A stretch of DNA of 64,000 nt from Pseudomonas triclosanedens (GTDB taxonomy: Bacteria > Pseudomonadota > Gammaproteobacteria > Pseudomonadales > Pseudomonadaceae). Positions 55,847-64,000 of the stretch are shown here, one piece after another. Within the stretch, counting starts at the first letter, position 1, and the number at the start of each line of letters is the position of its first letter. The position numbers were made by a program, and so were the translations under genes. The notes below the pieces were generated by a model. The model was not told where the DNA came from. It was given only the letters and a program-made list of their open reading frames with translations, and did no database searches. The stretch covers positions 1,612,001 to 1,676,000 of the forward strand of contig NZ_CP113432.1 in the NCBI RefSeq assembly GCF_026686735.1. Reading direction: 5' to 3'.

Positions 55847-56164
55847 ATGACTGAACAAGCTAGCACCCTCTATGCCAAGTTGCTCGGTGAAACCGCGAAG
55901 ATTTCCTGGCAGGAACTGCAGCCATTCTTCGCCCGCGGCGCCTTGCTCAACGTCGCCGCCGACGCCGATCTTGTAGAGGTCGCGATGGGCGTGGCCGAGG
56001 ACGACAAGACCAAGGTTGCGGCTTGGTTGCAGAGCGGTACGCTGAACCGGGTCGACGAGCGCCAGGCCGAGGATTTCCTGGCGCGCGATCCCGAACTGTG
56101 GGCCGTGGTGATCGCTCCGTGGGTGCTGGTTCAAGAAAGAGTTCGAAAAGATACCGTGCACTGA
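55847..56164 (+). CDS. DUF2288 family protein
   Basis: A 105-residue soluble protein with the DUF2288 pattern LYAKLLGETAKISWQELQPFFARGALLNVAADADLVEVA, KVAAWLQSGTL and WAVVIAPWVLVQER. It is common in pseudomonads and of unknown function. ATG 55847 is chosen because similarity begins there; the frame is open further upstream to 55760. It is divergent from braC and shares the 309-bp intergenic region. Confidence 0.85.
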   Translation: MTEQASTLYAKLLGETAKISWQELQPFFARGALLNVAADADLVEVAMGVAEDDKTKVAAWLQSGTLNRVDERQAEDFLARDPELWAVVIAPWVLVQERVRKDTVH

Positions 56165-56230
56165 CACAGGGCGATTTCCAATTCACAAAGGCGGGCTAGA
56201 CTGTCGTGATTCCATAGAAGGAGATTCGCC

Positions 56231-56596
56231 ATGTTCGAACCGGGCCATCTGCACCTCCAGGCCATGCCGGGGCTGGATCAGCAGGAAATTGACGCTCACA
56301 TCTATTACGAGATTCGCAGGGATGCGGTGAAGGGCGTTTACATGCACTTCACCATGAAAGGCGAAATCGACCGCAACGCCTTTACCGAAGAGTGGGACAT
56401 GCCCAAGGAGCAGGCTTTCAACTTCGCCAGCGATGCCACCCGCATCGCGCAGAAGCATGGCCTGCATCCGCGTTTTGGCGCCGTGGTGCGCAACCACAAG
56501 GAGTATGACGCGATGTTCGAGGACATCCGCCAGAAGCTCGGCACCAACCCCGGCGATCCGATCGACCTGGACAAGGTGATTCACGGCGACTCGTAA
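56231..56596 (+). CDS. DUF5064 family protein
   Basis: A 121-residue soluble protein; MFEPGHLHLQAMPG with IYYEIRRD, KGVYMHFTMKGEI, FNFASDATRIAQKHGL and KEYDAMFEDIRQKLGTNPGDPIDLD match the pseudomonad DUF5064 group as I recall it. No function is known. GAAGGAGA sits 9 nt before the ATG. It lies 66 bp after the DUF2288 gene and ends at a shared terminator with the converging phosphonate-type operon. Confidence 0.8.
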   Translation: MFEPGHLHLQAMPGLDQQEIDAHIYYEIRRDAVKGVYMHFTMKGEIDRNAFTEEWDMPKEQAFNFASDATRIAQKHGLHPRFGAVVRNHKEYDAMFEDIRQKLGTNPGDPIDLDKVIHGDS

Positions 56597-56609
56597 AATA
56601 CGTATTCGA

Positions 56610-56638
56610 AAAAAGCCCGGCCATGTGCCGGGCTTTTT
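56610..56638. terminator. Bidirectional Rho-independent terminator
   Basis: Perfect 12-bp stem AAAAAGCCCGGC (56610-56621) / GCCGGGCTTTTT (56627-56638), 5-nt loop, between the DUF5064 gene (+) and the ABC permease gene (-). T-runs occur on both strands. Confidence 0.93.
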
Positions 56639-56671
56639 GTTGCGTGGCGTACTGGCTCGCGCGCTGTTTTT

Positions 56672-57442
56672 CTACGTACTCACCCAGCGCTGCCGGGCCC
56701 ATGCGCTGAAGGTATCGACGCCCAGCACCAGCAACAGCATGGCGAGAATCACCGTGGCGGCCTGAGCCTGCTGGAACAGGCTCAGGCTGAAGTACAGCAT
56801 CTGTCCCAGCCCGCCCGCGCCAACGAAGCCGAGCACGCTGGCCATGCGGATGTTGTTCTCCCAGCGGTACAGGGTGTAGGCCACCAGTTGCGGCCAGACA
56901 CCGGGCAGCGTGCCATAGGCGAACGCCGCGACCCGTCCGCCGCCAGCCAGGCGCACGGCTTCGGCGGGGGCGGTTGGGGTGTTTTCCAGGGCTTCGGCGA
57001 ACAGCCGGCCCAGCACGCCGCCAGTGTGCAGCGCCAGTGCCAGCGTTCCGGCGTTCGGGCCGAGTCCGGCGGCCAGCACCATCAAGGCGCCCCAGACCAG
57101 CTCCGGTACCGCGCGCAGGGCGTTGAGCAAGAGCCGCGACAGGCTCTGTGCGCCCCGCCCGAAACGGCCCGCAGCCGGTAGTGCGACCAGCATGCCGAGC
57201 AATGCCGCGAGCAACGTTCCGATGGCCGACATGGCCAGGGTCTCCAGCACTCCCCGGCCGATGCCCCGCAGGTGCGCGACGGAAAGGTCCGGCGAGAGGA
57301 AGTCACGCGCGTAGGCGAGCATCTGGCCCAGTCCCTTGGCGCTGAACAGCCCGCCGGTATCCATCTGCAGGTAGGCGAACGAGGCAACGGCCGCCGCCAC
57401 GACGAGCAGCAGCCAGCCCAGGCTGCGCAGCAGGCCGGTCAT
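56672..57442 (-). CDS. PhnE-type ABC permease, second copy of the pair
   Basis: A 256-residue inner-membrane permease of the phosphonate/phosphite type with about six helices. It has the PhnE motifs LETLAMSAIGTLLAALLGMLVALPAA, RAVPELVWGALMVLAAGLGPNAGTLALALHTGGVLGRLFAEALEN and [21 protein letters not shown] 57442 forms an ATGA overlap with the preceding permease; a longer frame is read-through. It is homologous to its neighbour, so the transporter uses a permease heterodimer. The substrate is discussed under the binding protein. Confidence 0.88.
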   Translation of the reverse strand: MTGLLRSLGWLLLVVAAAVASFAYLQMDTGGLFSAKGLGQMLAYARDFLSPDLSVAHLRGIGRGVLETLAMSAIGTLLAALLGMLVALPAAGRFGRGAQSLSRLLLNALRAVPELVWGALMVLAAGLGPNAGTLALALHTGGVLGRLFAEALENTPTAPAEAVRLAGGGRVAAFAYGTLPGVWPQLVAYTLYRWENNIRMASVLGFVGAGGLGQMLYFSLSLFQQAQAATVILAMLLLVLGVDTFSAWARQRWVST

Positions 57443-58266
57443 TCGAGCCTCCCGCGCAGGAAGCGGCTGAGCAGGTCGGCTCCGAGCACCAGCAGCAGGA
57501 AGGTCAGCAGGATGCTGGCCACCTCGCCGCCGGCGAACATGCGCAACGACAGGTCGATCTGCTGGCCGAGGCCGCCGGCCCCGACGAAGCCCATCACCAC
57601 CGAGGCGCGGATCGCGCATTCCCAGCGGTAGACGGTGTAGGAGACCAGTTCCGGGGCCGCCGACGGCAGCACACCATAAGCGAACGCCTGCAAACGCGAG
57701 CCGCCGCCCAGCAGCAGGGCGCGGGTCGGGCGCGGGTCGACCGATTCGAATATTTCCGCGTAGACCTTGCCGAGCATGCCGCCGTAGGTGATGGCGATGG
57801 CCAGCACACCAGCGGTCGGGCCGAGCCCCACGGCGCGGACGAACAGCAGCGCCCAGACGATTTCCGGCACGCTGCGCAGCAGGATCAGCACACCGCGCAC
57901 CGGCCAGCGCAATGCGCGGGCCCACCAGGCGGGAAGGCCGTTGCGCGGCAACGCCGAGATCGACAGCGCGCGGGTGGCCAGCAGCGCGGCAGGGAAGGCG
58001 ATCAGCCACGCCAGGGCCATGCCGGCGGTGGCGATGGCCAGGGTTTCCAGGGTAGCGCGGCCGAGGAGGCGGAGGAATTCGTCGTCATGGGCCGGCGGCC
58101 AGAAGCCGCCGAGGAAGTTCGCCATCGTCCGTGCGTTGTCGCCGCTGAACAGGCCGGGGATGTCCAGCTCTGACAAGCGCAGCCCCGGCCACAGCAGGAC
58201 CAGGGCCAGCAGTGTCAGCAACAGGCGTGGCAGCGCCGCCGGGTCGCGATTGGATGTGGTCAGCAT
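57439..58266 (-). CDS. PhnE-type ABC permease, first copy of the pair
   Basis: A 275-residue inner-membrane permease, paralogous to the next gene: [74 protein letters not shown] and [21 protein letters not shown]. It overlaps the ATPase gene by 7 nt and the second permease by 4 nt. Cytoplasmic EAA-like loops lie in the [15 protein letters not shown] region. The pairing is typical of PhnCDE-family importers with two E genes. Confidence 0.88.
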   Translation of the reverse strand: MLTTSNRDPAALPRLLLTLLALVLLWPGLRLSELDIPGLFSGDNARTMANFLGGFWPPAHDDEFLRLLGRATLETLAIATAGMALAWLIAFPAALLATRALSISALPRNGLPAWWARALRWPVRGVLILLRSVPEIVWALLFVRAVGLGPTAGVLAIAITYGGMLGKVYAEIFESVDPRPTRALLLGGGSRLQAFAYGVLPSAAPELVSYTVYRWECAIRASVVMGFVGAGGLGQQIDLSLRMFAGGEVASILLTFLLLVLGADLLSRFLRGRLE

Positions 58267-59063
58267 CGTGGAATCTGCACCACTACCGGAGCACCCACTG
58301 GCGATGCGGATGCCTGTTGGCCGAGTTGTTCGTTGGCATACAGCGCGCGAAGGTCGTCCGGGGTGACCTGCTCCGCGGGTTTGTCGAAGGCGATGCGGCC
58401 GTCGCGGACGCCGACGATGCGGGGGAAATGCTCCAGCGCCAGGTCGACCGCGTGCAGGCTGGCGAGCAGGGTCACGCCACGGCTCTGCGCTTCGCGGTTG
58501 AGCACGCCGAGGGTGTGGCCGGCGAGTACCGGGTCCATTGCCGAGACGGGTTCATCCGCCAGCAGTAGTTCGGCCCGCTGGTACAGCGCACGGGCGATGC
58601 CGACGCGTTGCAGTTGGCCGCCGGAGAGCTGGTCGCAGCGCTCGAACAATTTGTCACCCAGGTCCAGACGTTGCAGCTCGGTGCGTGCGCCGGCGCTGTC
58701 CAGCGGATAGAGCAGGCTGGCCAGGCTCTTCCACAGCGGCCATTGGCCGAGGCGCCCGGCGAGTACGGCGGTGACCACGCGCTGGCGCGGCGGCAGCGGC
58801 GGTGCCTGGTGGACCAGGGCGATGCGCGAGCGCAGACGCTGGCGGGCGTTGCCGCTCAGCGTCCAGGGCAGGGTACCGAGCGCTTCGTAGCTACCCGCCG
58901 AAGGTTGCAGGGCGGTGGCCAGGATGCGCAGCAGGGTGGTCTTGCCTGCGCCGGAAGGACCGATGACCGCCACTCGTTCACCGGCATCGACGGCGAGATC
59001 GATACCGGCGAGCGAGCGCTGGCCGTTGGCGTGGATGTGCTCCACGCCGGTCAGTCGCAGCAT
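58260..59063 (-). CDS. PhnC-type ABC transporter ATPase
   Basis: A 267-residue ABC ATPase. Walker [10 protein letters not shown] (about 36-44), signature [15 protein letters not shown], Walker [17 protein letters not shown] and H-loop [12 protein letters not shown] are intact. The H-loop Ser-Leu-His and DPVLA are typical of PhnC-like phosphonate/phosphite/selenate importers. ATG 59063 makes a TGATG overlap with the binding-protein stop; a GTG one codon earlier is an alternative start. It is the second gene of the four-gene transporter operon. Confidence 0.88.
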   Translation of the reverse strand: MLRLTGVEHIHANGQRSLAGIDLAVDAGERVAVIGPSGAGKTTLLRILATALQPSAGSYEALGTLPWTLSGNARQRLRSRIALVHQAPPLPPRQRVVTAVLAGRLGQWPLWKSLASLLYPLDSAGARTELQRLDLGDKLFERCDQLSGGQLQRVGIARALYQRAELLLADEPVSAMDPVLAGHTLGVLNREAQSRGVTLLASLHAVDLALEHFPRIVGVRDGRIAFDKPAEQVTPDDLRALYANEQLGQQASASPVGAPVVVQIPRC

Positions 59064-59920
59064 CACTTCAGCAGGCCGGCGGCGCGTGCCGATTCCTCGA
59101 TGCCCTTGTAGTTCTCGGGCTTGGTCTCGATGAAGCGGCTGGCCGCCTGGAGATCGAGGATTTCCTTGTCACGCGGCTTGCTCGGATCGAGCGCGAGGAA
59201 GGCTTTCTTGATCTTCTCCGCCAGCTCGGGGTCGAGGTTGCCGCGCACGGTCCAGTTGTAGTCGTAGTAGGTCGGGGTGGTGGCGAAGACCTTCACCTTG
59301 CTGGTGTCGACCTTGCCGGAGTCAACCAGCTTCTGCCAGACCGAGGCGTTCAGCACGCCGGCGTCGACCTTGCCGGCCTGGACCCAGGCGACGGTGGCGT
59401 CGTGGGCGCCGGAGTAGGCCACGCGGGAGAAGAACTGCTCGGGCACCACGCCGTCCTTCTGCATGAAGTAGCGCGGCATCAGGCTGCCGGAGGTGGAGGA
59501 CACGGAACCGAAGGCGAAGGTCTTGCCCTTGAGGTCCTGGATCGACTTCACATTCGGGTCGGCGGTGATGAATTTGCTGGTGAACTGCTGGTCCTGCTCG
59601 CGCTGCACCAGCGGGATGGCGTTGCCGGTCTTCAGGCGCGCCTGGACGAAGGTGAAGCCGCCCAGCCAGGCCATGTCCAGGCGGTCCGAAGCCAGGGCCT
59701 CGACTACCCCGGCATAGTCGGAAACCGGGATGAACTTCACCGGCATGCCCAGTTGTTCTTCGAGGTAGGCACCCAGCGGCTTGAACTTGCGCAGCAGTTC
59801 GGTGGGGGCTTCGTCAGGGATGGCCGAGACCTTGAGTTCCTTGAGGGCTTCGGCATGGGTAACGGATGCAGCGAAGGACAGCGCAAAGCAGGCGGCGAGC
59901 GCCAGGGTGCGTTTCAGCAT
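59063..59920 (-). CDS. PhnD-family substrate-binding protein (phosphonate/phosphite or selenate type)
   Basis: A 285-residue periplasmic protein with signal peptide [23 protein letters not shown]. PhnD-fold features are [70 protein letters not shown] and [25 protein letters not shown]. Close relatives in Pseudomonas are, from memory, named 'putative selenate ABC transporter' binding proteins, so the oxyanion or phosphonate bound is uncertain. ATG 59920 is the best start since the signal begins there. It is divergent from the garR-like gene. Confidence 0.85.
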   Translation of the reverse strand: MLKRTLALAACFALSFAASVTHAEALKELKVSAIPDEAPTELLRKFKPLGAYLEEQLGMPVKFIPVSDYAGVVEALASDRLDMAWLGGFTFVQARLKTGNAIPLVQREQDQQFTSKFITADPNVKSIQDLKGKTFAFGSVSSTSGSLMPRYFMQKDGVVPEQFFSRVAYSGAHDATVAWVQAGKVDAGVLNASVWQKLVDSGKVDTSKVKVFATTPTYYDYNWTVRGNLDPELAEKIKKAFLALDPSKPRDKEILDLQAASRFIETKPENYKGIEESARAAGLLK

Positions 59921-60091
59921 GGGAGCAGTCTCCGGTTCAATAGCGGAAAAAGCCTGGGAAGTATAGTGGCGGTCTGCCCGCGTGTTCCCCGACCTTGGGT
60001 TCACGCGCCTACCGGCAGGCTCGGCCTTGGGCCTCGCGGGGGTTAAGATGGCCGCCCCCGTGCCCGCTATTTTGCCTGACAGGAGTTACAG

Positions 60092-60982
60092 ATGTCTGCC
60101 TTGCCTTCCATTGCCTTCGCCGGTCTCGGCCTGATGGGCGTGCCGATGTCGCGCCGCCTGCTCGCCGCAGGCTATCCGCTGACCGTCTGGAACCGTTCTG
60201 CCGGCAAGCGCGCGCTGCTCGCGGGGGAGGGCGCCAGGGCCGTTGAGCGCCCCGAGCAACTGTGCGCGGATGCCGAGGTGGTGATGCTCTGCCTGGCCGA
60301 TACCGCCGCCGTGCGCGAGGTGGTGTTCGGTGCCGGTGGGATCGTTGAACGAGCGCGCGCCGGGCAGTTGCTGGTGGACTTCTCCAGCCTGGAGCCGGCC
60401 GCCACCCGCGAAATGGCCGCCGAGCTTGAGGCGCGGACCGGCATGCGCTGGATCGATGCGCCGGTGTCCGGCGGAACGCAGGGGGCCGAGGCGGGCACCT
60501 TGGCGATCATGGCAGGCGGCCGGGCGGACGACATCGAGCGCATACGGCCGATCCTGGAAAACCTTGGCCAGCGCCTGACGCGAATGGGGGATATCGGTGC
60601 GGGTCAGGTGACCAAGGTGTGCAACCAGATGATCGTCGCCTGCAATGCGCTGGTGATCGCCGAGGTGGTGGCGCTGGCCGAGAAATCCGGCGTCGATGCC
60701 GGCCTTATCGCACCGGCGCTGGCCGGTGGCTTCGCCGATTCCAAACCGCTGCAGATCCTTGCACCGCAGATGGCCGAGAGCCGTTTCGAGCCGGTGAAGT
60801 GGCACGTCCGCACGCTGCTCAAGGATCTGGATACCGCCGTGAAGCTCTCCCGCGAAGAAGGCTCGGCCACGCCCATGAGCGGCCTTGCCGCGCAACTGAT
60901 GCGCTTGCACGGCAGCCAGGGCAACCTAGAACGCGACCCGGCTACCCTGGTCGAGCAATACCGTCAGCCGAAGGAGCTGTGA
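60092..60982 (+). CDS. 3-hydroxyisobutyrate dehydrogenase-family reductase, probable tartronate semialdehyde reductase
   Basis: A 296-residue NAD(P)-dependent beta-hydroxyacid dehydrogenase. The Rossmann motif is FAGLGLMGVPM (about 9-19), the substrate-binding block DAPVSGGTQGAEAGTLAIMAGG, and the catalytic Lys lies in GAGQVTKVCNQMIVA. Because the next gene, 2 nt on, is hydroxypyruvate isomerase, reduction of tartronate semialdehyde to glycerate (GarR/GlxR) is the most likely reaction; other beta-hydroxyacids remain possible. A CAGGAG RBS precedes the ATG. It is divergent from the PhnD-type gene with 171 bp between. Confidence 0.88.
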   Translation: MSALPSIAFAGLGLMGVPMSRRLLAAGYPLTVWNRSAGKRALLAGEGARAVERPEQLCADAEVVMLCLADTAAVREVVFGAGGIVERARAGQLLVDFSSLEPAATREMAAELEARTGMRWIDAPVSGGTQGAEAGTLAIMAGGRADDIERIRPILENLGQRLTRMGDIGAGQVTKVCNQMIVACNALVIAEVVALAEKSGVDAGLIAPALAGGFADSKPLQILAPQMAESRFEPVKWHVRTLLKDLDTAVKLSREEGSATPMSGLAAQLMRLHGSQGNLERDPATLVEQYRQPKEL

Positions 60983-60984
60983 TC

Positions 60985-61782
60985 ATGAAACTCTGCGCCA
61001 ACCTGTCCCTGCTGTTTACCGAAGTCCCGCTGCTGGAGCGCATTGGCGCGGCGGCGAAGGCCGGCTTCGAGGGCGTGGAAATCCAGTTCCCCTATGACGT
61101 TCCCGCCGAACAGTTGAAGGCCGCGCTGGACGCCGCCGGCCTGCCGCTGGTGCTGATAAACCTGCCCGCAGGCGACCTGATGCGTGGCGGCCCCGGCCTG
61201 GCTGCCGTCCCGGAGCTCCAGGGCGAGTTCGATGCGGCGCTGGCACAGGCCCTGGAGTACGCGCGCATCGTCAAGCCGCAGCACGTCAACGTGCTGGCGG
61301 GGCGGCTGGTGGAAGGGCTGGACCGCGAGGTGGCGCTGCAGACCCTCGCCGCGCGCCTGCGTGCCACCTGCGATGCGTTCGCCGGCAGCGGTACCGATGT
61401 GCTGATGGAGGCCATCAACTGCCACGACATGAAGGGCTTCCTGCTCAATACGCCGGAGCACCTGCAGGACATGCTCGAGCGTGTGGCGCGGGAGAACTTG
61501 CGGGCGCAGCTCGATCTCTACCATATGGCGCGCATGGGGCTGGAGCTGGTGGACTGCATCTACGCGCTGATGGGGCAGATCGGCCACGTACAGTTCGCCG
61601 ACTATCCCGAGCGGAGCGAGCCGGGGTCCGGCGAGACGGATTTCGAGGCGCCGCTGCAGGTGCTCGGCGATGTCGGTTACGACGGTTGGCTGGGCGCCGA
61701 GTACCGGCCCACCGGCACTACTGCCGATTCGTTGCGCTGGCTCCCGGCGTGGCGTTCAAGCCTGGCTGCGCAGGCGCTCTGA
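60985..61782 (+). CDS. hyi: Hydroxypyruvate isomerase
   Basis: A 265-residue TIM-barrel enzyme of the xylose-isomerase/AP-endonuclease-2 fold that interconverts hydroxypyruvate and tartronate semialdehyde. Metal-binding acids and family blocks are LMEAINCHDMKGFLLNTPEHLQDML, LRAQLDLYHMARMGLELVD, GHVQFADYPERSEPGSGETDF and GWLGAEYRPTGTT. It is in an operon with the garR-like reductase. Its last 27 nt overlap the end of the convergent MHYT gene. With glycerate kinase at 30344 it would complete glyoxylate/hydroxypyruvate assimilation. Confidence 0.92.
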   Translation: MKLCANLSLLFTEVPLLERIGAAAKAGFEGVEIQFPYDVPAEQLKAALDAAGLPLVLINLPAGDLMRGGPGLAAVPELQGEFDAALAQALEYARIVKPQHVNVLAGRLVEGLDREVALQTLAARLRATCDAFAGSGTDVLMEAINCHDMKGFLLNTPEHLQDMLERVARENLRAQLDLYHMARMGLELVDCIYALMGQIGHVQFADYPERSEPGSGETDFEAPLQVLGDVGYDGWLGAEYRPTGTTADSLRWLPAWRSSLAAQAL

Positions 61783-63918
61783 GCCGGTACCTTCGCGGTA
61801 GGCGTCGAGAAACTCCACCAGCGCGGAGAACGGCAGCGGCCGACTGAACAGGTAGCCCTGCGCCAGTTCGCAATGGTTGTCGCGCAGGAACGCTAGTTGC
61901 TGCGGATACTCGACGCCTTCGGCGATCACCTTCAGGTGCAGCTTCTGCGCCATCGCGATGATTGCCTGGGCGATCTCGCCATCATGCCGGGACTGCGGTA
62001 CGTCGCGGATGAACGAGCGGTCTACTTTCAAGGCATCCAGCGGTAGCTGCCGCAAGTACGACAGCGACGAGTAGCCGGTGCCGAAGTCATCGACCGACAG
62101 GCTCACGCCCAGTTCGCGCAGGCGGTTGAGCAGGGGAATGGCCTGGCTGATGTTGGCCATCACTGCGTTCTCGGTGACTTCCAGCTCCAGGAAGTGCGGG
62201 GGCAGGCCGGCTTCTTCCAGGGTGCGCTGCACTTCTTCCACCAGGCTGTCGCGGCCCAGGTTGCTGGCGCAGCAGTTCACTGCCATCCGCAGCTCGGCGA
62301 AGCCCAGCTCGTGCAGGCGGCGCAGATCCTTGCAGGCATGGCGAAGAACCCACGCGTCGAGGGCGCCGATCAGACCGTTGGCTACCGCCAGGCCTATGAA
62401 ACGGTCCGGCGCGAGAAGGCCATGAACCGGGTGTTTCCAGCGCACCAGCGCTTCCACCTGTTCGACGCCGCCTTGGTCGATACGCAGGATCGGCTGGTAG
62501 TAGAGCACCAGCTCGTCGTCCCAGAGTGCCTTGCGCAGCTCTTCTTCCAGTTGCAGTTCCTGAGTGGCCTTGGTCTTCAGGTGGGGGCTGAAGAAGTGAG
62601 TGACGTTGCGCCCATTGCCTTTGGACTGGTAGAGCGCGAGGTCGGCGTGCTTGAGCAGTTCTTCCGCCTGGACACCATCGTTGGGGAACAGGCTGATGCC
62701 GACGCTCAGCGTCATCACCAGGCTGCGCCCGGCGGTGGTGATGGGTTCCTTCATGCGCTGCATCAGGCGCTGGGCAAGAATCCGCGCCTCATGGTCCTCG
62801 CCCAGATCGGCGAGGATGCAGAATTCGTCGCCGCCGAAGCGCGCCAGCAGGTCGGAGCTGCGCAGGGCGCTGCGGATGCGTCCGGAGACGATGCACAGCA
62901 GTTCGTCGCCGGCGGCGTGGCCCAGGGAGTCGTTGACCCGCTTGAAGTGGTCCAGGTCCAGCAGGATCACGGCCATGCCCTGGCCCTTCTGCCGGTTGCG
63001 CTCCAGGCGTATGGCGAATTCGTCGTTCAGCGCCGTGCGGTTATGCAGGCCGGTCAGGCCGTCGAAGCGCGCCAGTTGCTGCAGCGAGGCATTGGCGTGG
63101 TCGAGCTGACTGAGCAGGGTGTTGACCCGGTGCAGTTCGCTTTCCTTGCTTTCCAGACTTTCCTCTATCCAGGCCGCCCAGAGGCCGGCGAGTACTACTG
63201 CCAGCGCGAGCAGGCCAACCATAAGGCCGAGCTGGATGGCGTTGCCCTGGGCTGCGTCCCTGACCGGTACCACCCAGTTCGGCAGGGTCAAGGTGAGTGC
63301 CGCCATGCCGGTGTAGTGCATGCCGGAGATCGCGCCACCCAGTAGCAGGCTCGCGCCGATCTGGTAAATCCAGCGCCGCTCGGCCGACTGGCGATTGACG
63401 ACGGGGGTGAGCACCAGCGCGGCATAGGCTACCAGGATCGCCAGCAGCACCGACAGCGCCACCAGGAACGGGTCGTAGTGCTGCATTGGCGGCGATTGGA
63501 TCGCAGCCATGCCGGCATAGTGCATGCCGGCGATACTCGCGCCGATGCAGCAAGCGGCCAGCAAGTATTGCAGTGGGCTGAGCCCGGCACGGGAAAGCAG
63601 GCGCATCGCGAATGCCGAGGCAGCGATGGCGATGAGCAGCGAGAGCAATGTCGGACCGGTGCTGTAGTGCACCGGTACGGCAGGGCGGAAGGCGAGCATG
63701 GCGACGAAGTGCATCGACCAGATGCCGCTGCCCAGGCTGATGCCGCCGATCCATTGCCAGCGCAGGCTGGGGCGGCGCGTGCGGGCCACTCGGTTGGCGA
63801 TGCCCAGGGCGACGAAGCTGGCTACGCAGGCAATCAGGATGGATAGCAGCACCAGTCCGGGACTGTGCGTGCACTCCAGCAGAACAGCGTCGGGTACGGC
63901 GTCCTTCTGCCAATCCAT
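61756..63918 (-). CDS. MHYT-GGDEF-EAL c-di-GMP regulator (MucR/NbdA-like)
   Basis: A 720-residue inner-membrane protein. The N-terminal MHYT sensor has seven helices with MHFV, MHYAG and MHYTG motifs, proposed to sense O2, CO or NO via copper. A GGDEF domain follows with GGDEF at 362-366 preceded by an I-site RSSD five residues upstream. The EAL domain has EAL at 489-491, VTENA, DDFGTGYSS, KVDRSFI and EGVEYPQQL, so both synthase and phosphodiesterase residues are intact. P. aeruginosa MucR and NbdA have this architecture. It overlaps hyi tail-to-tail by 27 nt. Confidence 0.93.
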   Translation of the reverse strand: MDWQKDAVPDAVLLECTHSPGLVLLSILIACVASFVALGIANRVARTRRPSLRWQWIGGISLGSGIWSMHFVAMLAFRPAVPVHYSTGPTLLSLLIAIAASAFAMRLLSRAGLSPLQYLLAACCIGASIAGMHYAGMAAIQSPPMQHYDPFLVALSVLLAILVAYAALVLTPVVNRQSAERRWIYQIGASLLLGGAISGMHYTGMAALTLTLPNWVVPVRDAAQGNAIQLGLMVGLLALAVVLAGLWAAWIEESLESKESELHRVNTLLSQLDHANASLQQLARFDGLTGLHNRTALNDEFAIRLERNRQKGQGMAVILLDLDHFKRVNDSLGHAAGDELLCIVSGRIRSALRSSDLLARFGGDEFCILADLGEDHEARILAQRLMQRMKEPITTAGRSLVMTLSVGISLFPNDGVQAEELLKHADLALYQSKGNGRNVTHFFSPHLKTKATQELQLEEELRKALWDDELVLYYQPILRIDQGGVEQVEALVRWKHPVHGLLAPDRFIGLAVANGLIGALDAWVLRHACKDLRRLHELGFAELRMAVNCCASNLGRDSLVEEVQRTLEEAGLPPHFLELEVTENAVMANISQAIPLLNRLRELGVSLSVDDFGTGYSSLSYLRQLPLDALKVDRSFIRDVPQSRHDGEIAQAIIAMAQKLHLKVIAEGVEYPQQLAFLRDNHCELAQGYLFSRPLPFSALVEFLDAYREGTGSERLRSQA

Positions 63919-64000
63919 AGCTGAAGCTCCTGATGTCGGGGGAATAGTGCCGGGCGCTGTTAGATATCACTTTGATGTCAGTCTAGGGGGTGCCGATGGG

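Overview
The window is a GC-rich, densely packed chromosomal segment of a Pseudomonas. The protein families and gene order fit the P. aeruginosa / P. nitroreducens / P. knackmussii side of the genus: an Rnf operon, metG-apbC-dcd, a QuiP-type acylase, dinG, pdxH, the six-gene Sha/Mrp antiporter and braCDEFG. This assignment rests on recognising families and recalling gene order, not on a search. No tRNA, rRNA, CRISPR array, integrase or intact IS was seen. The one mobile-looking piece is a short inverted-repeat element at 20654-20915.

Layout. 1-5304: rsxABCDGE (Rnf electron-transfer complex) on the minus strand, with rsxE cut by the window edge. 5521-7362: a small DUF1190 / glutathionylspermidine-synthetase-like / DUF350 cluster whose middle gene carries a one-base frameshift. 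7532-12160: metG, apbC, dcd and a small P-loop ATPase. 12354-20598: quiP, two SEC-C zinc proteins, a TRIC-type channel, an OmpA lipoprotein, a DUF1145 gene with a collagen-like exported protein, and a CopD-like membrane protein. 20654-26887: the MITE-like element, dinG, an agarase-like secreted glycosidase and a serine hydrolase. 27132-32363: a second OmpA lipoprotein, pdxH, a GntP permease with glycerate kinase, and a glycine-zipper lipoprotein.

32618-38339: Mrp/Sha Na+/H+ antiporter with a fused A/B subunit followed by C, D, E, F and G. 38473-45230: a DMT exporter, a cysteine-desulfhydrase-like PLP enzyme and an Asp/Glu racemase-family protein; then a lipoprotein, DUF488, an unusual SDR divergent from a LysR regulator, and a second glycine-zipper lipoprotein with a small beta-barrel-like protein. 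45300-50598: a probable amino-alcohol catabolic locus (PLP phospho-lyase, kinase, periplasmic binding protein on one strand; SDR and GntR regulator on the other) built around a perfect palindrome. 50654-55537: braGFEDC branched-chain amino-acid ABC transporter. 56672-59920: phosphonate/selenate-type ABC transporter. 60092-61782: tartronate-semialdehyde reductase and hydroxypyruvate isomerase. 61756-63918: MHYT-GGDEF-EAL c-di-GMP protein.

How genes work together. hyi and garR-like convert hydroxypyruvate to glycerate, and the glycerate kinase with its GntP permease 30 kb away would complete the route to 2-phosphoglycerate. The most notable non-coding signals are four GTTCAG repeats at exact 11-bp spacing before the second glycine-zipper gene, a 22-bp palindrome in the amino-alcohol locus, and a 16-bp palindrome over the likely braC start site.
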